DNA of 64,000 nucleotides from Ashinkailepas kermadecensis (taxonomy: Eukaryota > Arthropoda > Thecostraca > Neolepadidae). How positions within the stretch are numbered: the stretch's first letter is position 1; each line of letters opens with the position of its first letter. The notes under the pieces were generated by a model that saw nothing but the letters and a program-made list of their open reading frames with translations, had not been told where the DNA came from and searched no databases. The position numbers were made by a program, and so were the translations under genes. Positions 34,911 to 44,199 of this stretch are shown here, in pieces. The DNA is taken from NCBI GenBank assembly GCA_034440615.1, contig JAOTOM010005152.1:843501-907500 (forward strand), in the 5' to 3' direction.

Positions 34911-36728
34911 CTGAAGCTCGTCGCAAAATAGTGACAAAAACCCAGTGTCGGATGCATCGTATCCATTTCGAGAGGATCCATTGTAGCCATTCGTAACCAT
35001 TTCCCAGCACGTTTGTCACTCGGATAGCGGAATGGGTCAAGGCCAGCGTTCAGAATTGCGACTTTTGCCTGAGAGTCACGCGCGTAATATTTTTTAAAGG
35101 ATGTGATTTGGCCAATATCGATGGTACGTGTCCAGGTCTTAGCTCAAGGCTGTCATTACTCCCCTATTATATCTGGTTTTCTGTCCTGATAGGGACGATT
35201 TGACTCCGGTGATAGTGTGTCTGGAACAAAAGCCTGCAGAGGCAATTCGGGGCGAGCCGAATGAGATGAACAGTTCGTTATATTCAGCATCGCTTTATTT
35301 CCGGCAGCACCTCGATGATAAAGTATTGGCGACAATGCCTTGTTATTTTCATCGTGTCATTCCATCGTGACAATTGCTCAGGCAGCTGGTTAACCGCAAT
35401 AGGCAGTGATGTTTTTCTTCTGGTAAACAGATTATTTGAGGAAGCAATTATTTTGAAGCAGTTAGAAGCGCAATAGGTTCTATGCCAATGCCAACGACAT
35501 CGAAGCTAGTAATCATATCAGAATCGTCAGAGGTGCAGTCAAGGGGAAGGCGGAGGCCCGCCCCCGGCCCCTAAAATACGCTAGATCAAACGATAAATCT
35601 TAGATTTTCACCATGCAAAACCCTAATCTGTCGGCACACATAGCGCGCCAGAAGCTTCCTCTGTTCCATCACATTTTCTTTTGTTGGGACCGCTTAGGAA
35701 AATCCGGGCTGCGCCACTGAACATCGCGCATAATATCAACACCAGTTATATCTACTACTAATCTTAATAGGAAAATCACCGGCGAAATATGGCGTCCAAA
35801 TAATCTGCAATTATAATGACTCTATCCACATACGGATACAAGTAAGACCCGTTACATTTACTTTGATGAAATTATTCGGATCCAAAACGGTTACCAGGTA
35901 CATCCAGTATCACATGAGATGGCCTATACTAGGGTCTTGAAGCTCTTAGTACTTTTGCTTCGTAATGGTCGCCACCGGGCTCTAGGTAGATGATGCGACC
36001 TTTTGGCTGCATTACACAGATATCTGCGAGGTCACTCGAGGCTCGGTTCAATAACGCCAAGGTCACATGAATGCAGAAATCCCGCAAAATGCAGGTCAAG
36101 CATGCAAACTCCTGGATGATACTCGTGATGTCCAAGGCAGGTAATCGGCCGGCAACTACCGCCGGCTGGGCTTTGCAGCCCATCTGGGCAGGATCTGTCA
36201 ATCAATTCAGCTGGGAAGCTTCGTCGCATACAAAGGAAAAAGCGGAACTGCGCTTAAAGAGCTAGTCAGTGGTGACTTCCCTCAGCCGGGAGTCTACTGC
36301 TGCAAACTGTTCTGGTGTCTGTCCAGTTCTGCCACTGAAGTGTACTGGCGCAGCGCCATTGTCGCAAATGCCGCAGGTGCTGGTGAGCCAGTATACCCAC
36401 TGCTGTACCTGCAGTGCAGTACAGTGAGTGCCTCACTGCCCTAGTGTTCTGACACGGAGGGTGTTGGAAGGGCACCTCTGTCGTATTTTGAGTCCAGTGG
36501 CTTTTGCAGGAGTGCTTCCATTATATCACACAATTAAGCTTGATACAACTTAGCATGAACTTGCTGACACATTGTGCCATAAATTATAATGTGAAAAATG
36601 CATGCTTGCATCACACAAGGCACATATGACTGGTGAATATAGATCATCAATAGTAGTGGGTTGTATTACACCCATAGCGGCATCTTGCCGCATTGGTGGT
36701 GACGTTTGAGCCGCCGCACGTTCAACCG
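34911..36728. other. Unassigned unique sequence
   Basis: No supported gene. The segment near 35535-35725 begins AGTCAAGGGGAAGGCGGAGG and ends CGGGCTGCGCCACTG. It is reminiscent of a decayed hAT-type MITE, but the ends are not clear inverted repeats. Confidence 0.35.
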
Positions 36729-36731
36729 CAG

Positions 36732-36732
<1 letters not shown>

Positions 36733-36815
<83 letters not shown>

Positions 36816-37074
36816 AGGGAGAGGGAGAGGGAGAGGGAGAGGGAGAGGGAGAGGGAGAGGGAGAGGGAGAGGGAGAGGGAGAGGGAGAGGGAGAGGGAGA
36901 GGAGGGAGAGGGAGAGGGAGAGGGAGAGGGAGAGGGAGAGGGAGAGGGAGAGGGAGAGGGAGAGGGGAGGGAGGGAGAGGGAGGGAGAGGGAGAGGGAGA
37001 GGGAGAGGGAGAGGGAGAGGGAGAGGGAGAGGGAGAGGGAGAGGGAGAGGGAGAGGGAGAGGGAGAGGGAGAAG
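36733..37074. repeat. (GA)n / (GGGAGA)n purine tract
   Basis: About 340 bp of purines only on the + strand: a (GA)n block, then (GGGAGA)n hexamers with two GGAGGG interruptions. It can form triplex (H-DNA) and, in the hexamer part, G-quadruplex structures. Confidence 0.97.
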
Positions 37075-39670
37075 AACCTAAAACATCTCATGGAGGGCTC
37101 AAATCATTTAGGGACACATAGTTAACTTGCCTAACTACTGCCCAACTACTGCTCTGCCTAACTCGGCAAAGCAGTAGTAATTATAATAATCAAAGCTTAA
37201 ATTAATTATGAGCAAAGGAGCCCTCTGTGCAAAATGGTTAGCTCTCCAAGGTACTATGTCACTTAGCTCATCGTCTCTGCGGAAAACCCGAGCTCCGCAA
37301 GCAGTCCCACTGTGCACTGCAGGCGCTCACAATGCACGTGCGCGAATGTTCCGATGCGATCATTGTCGGTCGTGCTAACGGCGTCCCCACGGCCAAGACC
37401 CAGCTTAGCTTGTCAGCTCTCCAAATTCAGGTTGCCTAATGAAGCTGTCCAATTTCAAGGTTGCTCAGTGGCATGCTGATTAAATTGCTTTTCCAGGACA
37501 GGGCAGATGCATGGTATTTGCGTCTGTGATATGTGTGTAGATATAGCGCTATAGGTTATTCAAAAGATTAATTACTTTCCAAATTGGTATACATCGCATG
37601 TGCATGTTGCATCATTGAATCATATGTGGAAAACGCTGCTGTCCAAGATAAACAGATGTAGTGCTGCAAACAAATGATTGAACTAGGCTGTTTCAAGGCA
37701 ATGAAGCAGCGCGGAAATACCGGCTGCGTTCCCTTGCCTGAGCTCAGAATGTTACTAAATTCCTCGCTGGTGAAACCACACGCCGACCGTTCTCGCGTCG
37801 ATACCCAATCTTGGCCTACAAGGGCCCGGGGAATTTCGGCCGCCGCCGCGTAAATAACACTGAGCAACGGTAAGACAGATCAAAAGTCGGGGAGCTGATG
37901 AACGGCCAACAATTTCACAACGGGCGCCACTGCCCAACCGCACCATCACCGGCCACCGCAAAGAATACCAACGGTGCGCACTCGTTTGTAGTCCTTCAGA
38001 GAGCTGCCCACACGCCGCACGCATCCAGCGAAATTCGAGCTTCCCCGGAGGCGGCGTCCCTCCGTCGCCCACACTCCGCACTTCCTCGCTCAAAATACGA
38101 CAAGCCACACTCTGCATACCGCCAGACCGCTGCCCCTTCCGCTTCGACAGGTTCAGCCTAACCTGTCGGTAGACTTGGAATTTGCAGCGGTTTCATGAGA
38201 CGTTAATGAGGCGCCCTCCGCGCAGGGATGGCATCTCTCTCTTAATGAGCTATAGGCTAACGGACAGCTGCCGGTTGGGCTTCTTTCCTTCTCCAGACGA
38301 GGCAAATTGTTCTCGCCAACGATGCTTGGGTGTGCTTGGGTCAGTCGCTAGACGTCTGGGTCGCTAAACTCGGAGAACATGCGACAGGAAACAGGAAACG
38401 CAATCATGCTTTCCAACTGTTGAGGAAAGTGGATGGCGGAGGAAAATTCAGGTGTCATTGATGTTGCATGTGGAAAGCGCAGGAGTACGACACTGGCAGC
38501 GTGTTCTGCTTTCCACAACTGGGGAGCAGGCTGCTTTTTAGATGAAAACAATGAGTCTCTAAGACGACATTGATGTTGTGCCACCTGGTACACTAATGCA
38601 ATGTTGATTACGATACAATGTTTATTGGTTATTATGTCATGCTACAATATAATCTCTTTATGTTATGATTATTTCTTGCTCCTGAGAGCATCGTTCCATC
38701 AGCTGCACATATGTTGTAGCGACATCTGAAGGAGCGACATCTGTTGTAGCGACATCTGCACATATGTTGTAGCGAAATATGAAGGAAAATGTATCTTGTA
38801 ATTCATAAGGCCTGTCTAGTTTTACCACACTTCGTCCGAAATAGGGTCATTTGCTACGTGAGTAAGACCATTATTTCTAGTTTACATGCTAGTTTTATTC
38901 AGCCAGCTTTTCGCATCACAGTATCTGCAGTAATGAACATGAAAATATCGCATGCTGCTTTACTGCCAATATCTGTAGAACGAAATGCGATGCCACAACA
39001 TGGGATTTCTGGTTGAGCCTGCTTGAAGGCTGTATTGAATCACGTCACATGCCACTGTACATTCATGTATGAAAATAATGCCTGCACATGGGGCGAAATG
39101 TCGCAAAGCGGACGGACTGCATCGACATGCATACCAAAACCCTTCCATCTCTGGAAAGGATGCCATCAGCTTGGCTTCGCGCGGAATCCGCTCAACAGGG
39201 AGCCTGATACGTATTAACCCCATAATTGCAGGGGTGGGGCAAGTTCCCTCCACATGTTTTCACAGGATAGCCGCTGAAAGCATAGCCCGATTGCGCTTCA
39301 ATTTGGCATACCTTCTGATGACATATAAGGGATCTTTTGGTGTTTTTTTTGGGGGTCCAGGGTCACAGGAATTCCGAACTAGGTGAGCGCAAAATCAAAT
39401 CGCCGGTTTCTACAATTGTCATTTTGGGGTGCTTTTCTATGAGCTGGCAAAAATAGGATTTCAAGGATGCCTAAAAGCTTTGCAAATCCATATGAAGGCC
39501 CTCATTAAGCGAAACATGGCGGGCTAACTTGGGTGACGTCAGGTCAGAATGTAAGGTTCGGTTAAAATCAAAACTTTTTTGTTTGTTTGTTTCCATGCTC
39601 AGAAATTCCAGCCCAAGAACCATAGCGCAAAACCTGGATTATGTGTGATAGGGTGCATTATTTTCTATAA
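37075..39670. other. Unassigned 2.6-kb sequence
   Basis: No gene recognised. Minor items are a small hairpin around TACTGCTCTGCC...GGCAAAGCAGTA near 37147-37175 and a short GTAGCGACATCTG tandem repeat near 38717-38775. Confidence 0.4.
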
Positions 39671-39678
39671 ATGTGCAG
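39671..39678. repeat. Left 8-bp target-site duplication (ATGTGCAG)
   Basis: Identical to ATGTGCAG at 44192-44199, immediately outside the element's other end. An 8-bp duplication is the hAT superfamily norm. Confidence 0.8.
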
Positions 39679-39697
39679 TAGGGTGTCCCAAAAAACC

Positions 39698-39926
39698 AAC
39701 TTTTTGGCCGTGCAAGCTGCCCAACCAAAACGGGGTGCTCTTTTACACAAAGACTAAGCTGACCAAGTTTGGTCCCCCTCCTTTAAGTTTCCCCCCTCCC
39801 CCAGCCCCTCAAAGGTCAGTGACCCCACCCCAATGTGGTAGAAAATCAATTTCATCGCACAGACCTGGGAGTGGGCTCGTTTAGAAGCTTTCAATGAGTA
39901 GAACAAACTTTTAATCAGACAAAATG
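39698..39926 (+). repeat. Left long inverted repeat of the transposon
   Basis: About 229 bp matching the reverse complement of 43959-44187 at roughly 90 percent by eye. Shared blocks include TTTTTGGCCGTGCAAGCTGC, ACACAAAGACTAAGCTGACC, CCCCTCAAAGGTCAGTGACC and AAAATCAATTTCATCGCACA. The outer 19 bp (39679-39697) are unique to this end. Confidence 0.95.
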
Positions 39927-40136
39927 CACCAAAAGCAATAGTTCATGATGAAAATGGCAAGAAACATAATCATACAACCGATTGGATTGAGCTTTTTGAA
40001 ATTGAACGATATATTGGTCCAAACCTATTGCCTCTAACCAGATTCCTTGTTTCCAGGTTAGTCCTGTGTTTAAGTGGTGATATCATCATGCATAGATTCC
40101 ATGCTCCTTAAGCACAATACCTATACTGCTTTACAA

Positions 40137-40699
40137 TTCCGGCAACTTACTCTAAGAAAAGGCCGAAAGATGACGATGATGAAGAAGAAGTAGATGCAAA
40201 GAAAAAACATGCCGGTGGGCCGCTGAAACGAGCAAGCGGGCGAGCAGAGGAATGGGAAAAGCATGTCGGACCATCATTACACCAACTCCATCTAAATCGG
40301 CTCCCCACAAAGCGGCAAATTATTTAGCGTTATCGGGCACTACGCATTCAAGAACCTCTGGATACCAAGCACAAACTGGCGGAACTGATTGCCGAGGAAG
40401 TGCACAGCATCTGGTATGCTGCCCGAGTTCCCGTAAAGCCCCTGAAGGGCTGCACCAGGAGCGTTGAGGCGGCAGTGGACCTGTGGGCTAGCCACCACAG
40501 GGGGTCGGGCAGTGGATATGCCGACATCCAGAGCCAGTTAGACGAGCTGCTGAACGTAGCACCGGGCAAAGCGGGATCTGCGCGCGGTGATCGAGATGAT
40601 CGGGAAACTTCGCTCCTGGAAGACATGAAGACGCTGATGCGAATCCACAGTAATCCTTCCTGGGAAGAAGACTACGCCTTCTTTGTGGACCAGTTTAAG
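40137..40699 (+). pseudogene. Transposase coding segment 1
   Basis: Opens with a Lys/Asp/Glu-rich stretch, then reads KHKLAELIAEEVHSIWYAAR and ends NPSWEEDYAFFVDQFK at a clean AAG/GTAATG donor. An in-frame TAG at 40325-40327 interrupts it. The true start is not determined; no convincing ATG context is seen. Confidence 0.65.
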
Positions 40700-40965
40700 G
40701 TAATGGAAGACATTTTGTCTGAAAGTGTTGAACTCGTGTATATAATGTTAGCGATATAAAATTATGAAAAGCGTCAGTTTCCCTCCTCAAACATATCAGA
40801 GCCGGTTTATCGGAATATCATCGATGTTGGCAGATGCAAATTTCTTCCAATTGAAGCATATAGTCAAGTAGACAATTGGGGGTAATTGGTGCCCCAATTG
40901 GGGGTACACCCCCATAATCCCAATGGGGCCCCATCACGCTCATAATCGAACGAATCTTTTCACAG

Positions 40966-41099
40966 GGCGAGCGGAAGCAGAAGATGGAGGGCGTTGACAT
41001 GCATCTCACCCAACGAGAGCAACGGACAGCTGAGCGCGCATCGAGACGTGATGCTGCTGAGAAGAGACGGAAATCAGATCTGTCGCTCCAAAGCCAAAG
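40966..41099 (+). pseudogene. Transposase coding segment 2
   Basis: Preceded by a pyrimidine-rich acceptor (CTTTTCACAG). It encodes a Lys/Arg/Glu-rich helical stretch including GERKQKMEGVDMHLTQREQR and ends at AAAG/GTGGGT in phase 2. It is the same type of segment that precedes the catalytic core in the family as I recall it. Confidence 0.7.
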
Positions 41100-41341
41100 G
41101 TGGGTGCATGCAATAGCATCGTATTAAATATCCCTAACCACAGGCCTCTATATACCCTGGTATATAAAGGTCTGTGCCGTAACCAAAATGGCCACAATTA
41201 CCGTAGTCTAAGAACCAAGCCGTTTTACCTATCAAACAGGTTCAATGCTGGCTGGGTAATGCATGACCTATCGCGTCATTAAATCCTCAAACCCGTTCAA
41301 ACTTACAGGAGCGTCAGCATCAACCTTGTGTGTGTCCGCAG

Positions 41342-42114
41342 CATTGATTCGAGCAGAATCGTAACAGAGCACGAAGGGGAGGCTCAAGCAACTGCCAGTA
41401 TGACCCAGCATGCAGAGGACGACGTAGCGGAGGGCGACGAAGCTTACGAACCACCAAAACGTCAGACACAGCAATGGGCATCATCCTCTAGGAAGGAGGT
41501 GATTCATCTTGCCATCCCTAAACGTGCTCTGATGAAGGCAACCACAGATGTGTCAACGCGCTGTAAGCTGAGTCACCGCAAGGTGACTGCCCTTACAGCC
41601 ACGCTTGTGAAGGCTGGTGGAGGCTCGTTAAGTGATGTCACCCTGAGTAAATCGTCCTCACATCGTCACCGCATGGTTCAAATCAACGAGACACATAACG
41701 AGATCGTCACGAAGTTTAAGAGCAGCATGCCAAAGCACATTGTTCTTCACTGGGATGGCAAGCTCATTAAATACACACACCAGAAAACCACTGACGAACG
41801 GCTTGCTGTGGTAGCCAGCTTCCCAGGTGATGATCGCGCACCCCAATTCCTGGACGCACCTCAGCTGCCTGATGGCTCCGGAAGCAGCATGGCGACCGCA
41901 CTGAAAGCAACCCTGGCCGATTGGGGCATCCCTGCAACCGCCATCGTAGGTCTCAGCTGGGACACGACCTCATCAAACACCGGTGCCGTAAAGGGGTCAT
42001 CAGCTTTGCTGGAGAAGGAACTGGGCTCCGCACGACTGTGGCTCGCCTGTCGGCACCACATCTCCGAGCTCCACATCAAGCACGTGGGCCACGAGCTCCG
42101 TGGTGCCACGACGG
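41342..42114 (+). pseudogene. Transposase coding segment 3: RNase H-like core
   Basis: Carries two of the three inferred catalytic residues: HIVLHWDGKLIKY and GLSWDTTSSNTGAVKGSSAL, followed by LWLACRHHISELHIKHVGHE. It has no internal stop over about 257 codons. Two in-phase acceptors, 33 bp apart (ending at 41308 and 41341), are possible. The donor is ACGG/GTGAGT in phase 1. Confidence 0.85.
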
Positions 42115-42331
42115 GTGAGTGTCATGCTTGACGTGCAGCCATATTCTCTCCGAGCAGAACCCAAACCGTTTCCGAATCAAGCGTCTTGTGACTTGTGCAA
42201 CATTATGTTTCTTTCAAAACCATACCTTGCCGAGCTGGATTCATGCATTCCGGTCTCCAGGAGGCAATAATTCCTTGTCTCTCCTCAAGGAATTTATCCA
42301 CATGCCCCTCCATGTCCTTTTCTTTTCGCAG

Positions 42332-42558
42332 GTCCTACAGACCCAGCATTTCGGTGCTTCCGGGAGGCCTTCCAACAATTGTCCTCCGTGCCTCCTCCGA
42401 GCTGCTTCTGCCTCTGGGAGTGGCCAGAGGACGCCCAACGAGTGGCCAGAGCGCTCCAAGTAAAGGAATGGGCGGAGCAAGCGCTTCTCAAGGGGTCATT
42501 CGGTCGCGACGATTATCGCGAGCTCTGCGAACTGATCACCATCTACCTTGGAGGAGAG
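42332..42558 (+). pseudogene. Transposase coding segment 4
   Basis: Preceded by CTTTTCTTTTCGCAG. It encodes GPTDPAFRCFREAFQQL and later SFGRDDYRELCELITIYLGG, and ends at AGAG/GTAACT in phase 0. Phase 1 in and phase 0 out both match the neighbouring segments. Confidence 0.8.
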
Positions 42559-42693
42559 GTAACTTATGCTCTTACAAGAGCGATGTTTACAATTTCCCAT
42601 GAGTAATGTGTGACGACTCTTGGCAAACATTCATGACAATATGACAATATGCAAATTTAGTTTGCATGGTTTGACGCAATTTCTCCTCCACAG

Positions 42694-43511
42694 GTTGTGA
42701 GACCTCGGAAGAAAGGCCCACCAGTCCGAGGCTTCACCATGCGGCGCCCAGGTGCACTTCACCAGGCTCGATTCATGCGCCATGGCCTCTACATCCTGAA
42801 AATGGCACTCCTCCTTGAAGTCGACGAGGCAACAGGGTACATGGCGTCCGAGGAGCGCGACCTGGTGAAGAGGATGGCCGAGTATATCGCGCTCTACCAC
42901 GCCCCCTTCTTCCTACAGGCAAGTCTGCCAGCAGCAGCCCCTCGGCTCGACTTGCTGCTATGGAAAGAGATGCAGGCGTACGCGCTTCATGATCCTGCTG
43001 TGGCTGAGGCGACTCGGCAGAGTCTAACGAGGCATCTGTGGTACCTGACACAGGAGAACGTCATGCTCGCCCTCTTCGACAGTGAAGTCCCGGTAGAGGA
43101 GAAGCTCGCAATGGTGTAAGCTCTCCTGGACCACACACGACCGATGGAGCATCCCCCGGGAAGCCGACCTTCCCGAAGACATCCCTCCTGGACGCGTCAC
43201 ATGATCTAGCACCATTCGTGGGGCCAAGATCTTGGCTGATGTTCAGCCTGCTGGACAACAGTGGGGCTTGGTTGAAAAACCATACCAGCCAGTGGGCAGA
43301 TGACGATGAGTATGTTCGAATGGAGAATGAAATGCAGCAGTTGTCAGTCGTGAATGACGCAGCCGAACGTGGTATTAAGGACATTACCGAGTACGCAGAC
43401 ATGTCTAGAGACGGCAGAGTTAGAAGTCGTATGATCGCAGTGGCGAGTTCACACCGGGCTGCGGTCCCGTCAATGCGGAAAAGTGAGCTAGCTGTGCATC
43501 GTGCATGCTGA
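42694..43511 (+). pseudogene. Transposase coding segment 5, C-terminal, broken
   Basis: Preceded by TTTCTCCTCCACAG. It reads through RRPGALHQARFMRHGLYILK and LTRHLWYLTQENVMLALFD to a TAA at 43117-43119. Family-like sequence continues in the same frame for about 14 codons, then shifts by one base near 43160. In the new frame FVGPRSWLMFSLLD and LSVVNDAAERGIKDITEYA follow, to a TGA at 43509-43511. The final residues RAAVPSMRK also match the family ending I remember. Confidence 0.75.
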
Positions 43512-43937
43512 CGGCATGAGACTACGACTGAGTAGACAGTGCAACGTGGCTGGCACAGATGAAGCGCAGATGAGAAACGGATTGTTTTGCCATAGTATTG
43601 TACATTATCGCGTTAAATGTGCATCTACTTCACTGTCATTGTGCACTCTCATTCTCACAGTTCGACCTGTATCTAACATAGTGATGTTGATTAGCATACT
43701 GATGTTGATGTGCCACTGTGAGTTGTCAATAGGTCAAATATATGTCAATAGGTATATGTCAATAGGTCAAAATAATGGACTGAACGGAAAATAGTATGTT
43801 ACTGTCTCGAAACAACCCTTCTATCATTTCTAAATACATTTCTTCACAGACCAAGTCACGGCGATCACTGCAATGCCTTACTCTGATAACAGCTCGTTAT
43901 TTCCGGTTGCGTTGGATCTGAAATGGCCGCATAGAAC

Positions 43938-43943
43938 AATAAA
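43938..43943 (+). promoter_or_regulatory. Candidate polyadenylation signal (AATAAA)
   Basis: Canonical AATAAA about 430 bp after the transposase stop and just before the right inverted repeat. Confidence 0.5.
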
Positions 43944-43958
43944 TATTGTGATTCGAAC

Positions 43959-44187
43959 ATTTTGTCTGAATTAAAGTTTGTTCTGCTCAATGAAAGCTTT
44001 TAAATAAGCCCACTCCCAGATCTGTGCGATGAAATTGATTTTCCACCCCATTGGGGTGGGGTCACTGACCTTTGAGGGGCTGGGGGGGGGACCAAAACTT
44101 AAAGGAGGGGGACCAAACTTGGTCAGCTTAGTCTTTGTGTAAAAGAGCACCCCGTTTTGGTTGGGCAGCTTGCACGGCCAAAAAGTT
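43959..44187 (-). repeat. Right long inverted repeat of the transposon
   Basis: Reverse complement partner of 39698-39926. Relative to the left end, the outermost 17-18 bp are missing between TAG and AACTTTTTGG. A small indel surrounds the C-run (GGGGGGGGACC). Confidence 0.95.
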
Positions 44188-44191
44188 TCTA

Positions 44192-44199
44192 ATGTGCAG
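44192..44199. repeat. Right 8-bp target-site duplication (ATGTGCAG)
   Basis: Exact match to 39671-39678; both copies are preceded by A or AA, so the duplication could be read as 8 or 9 bp. Confidence 0.8.

Larger units (their letters stand above)
40137..43511 (+). pseudogene. hAT-like transposase gene, at least five coding segments
   Basis: Predicted exons: about 40150-40699, 40966-41099, 41342-42114 (or from 41309), 42332-42558, and 42694-43511. Their reading phases agree across every junction, and the donors are GTAATG, GTGGGT, GTGAGT and GTAACT. In order the protein has a Lys/acidic N-terminus, a helical Arg/Gln-rich segment, an RNase H-like core (HWDGK, then DTTSSNTG), and an ACRHHISELHIKHVGHEL segment. 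It continues with RDDYRELCEL, a HLWYLTQENVMLALFD segment, FVGPRSWLMF and VVNDAAERGIKDI. I infer HWDGK Asp, DTTSSNTG Asp and NDAAERG Glu as the catalytic D-D-E set. I recognise the motif order from widespread unnamed predicted animal proteins, not from a named transposase. Lesions: TAG at 40325-40327, TAA at 43117-43119 and a frameshift near 43160. Confidence 0.8.
39679..44191 (+). mobile_element. 4.5-kb hAT-like DNA transposon with spliced transposase
   Basis: Long inverted repeats (39698-39926 and 43959-44187) enclose a multi-exon gene for a transposase-like protein. The left terminus is TAGGGTGTCC, fitting the hAT Y-A-R-N-G end rule. The right terminus, read inward, is TAGAAACTTTTTGG; it keeps TAG but has lost about 17 bp present at the left end. 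Perfect 8-bp duplications ATGTGCAG flank the whole. All coding segments lie between the repeats and point rightward, with an AATAAA signal at 43938-43943 just inside the right repeat. The 8-bp duplication and terminal motif place it near hAT, although the protein is far from classic hobo/Ac transposases. Two stops and a frameshift in the coding exons make this copy non-autonomous. Confidence 0.85.

Noticed and set aside
35540..35722. Decayed hAT-type MITE ending in GCGCCACTG
   Set aside because: The left end does not form a convincing inverted repeat with the right end and no 8-bp duplication was seen.
36666..37125. Poly Arg-Glu and Gly-Arg ORFs and a Leu/Pro-rich minus ORF that looks like a membrane protein
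   Set aside because: Pure GA/GGGAGA tract; low-complexity artefact.
43116..43249. An additional intron in the last transposase segment (GTAAGC...TTCAG) that would remove the TAA
   Set aside because: It would also remove family-like sequence ending in FVGPRSWLMF, so a nonsense mutation plus frameshift is the simpler reading.
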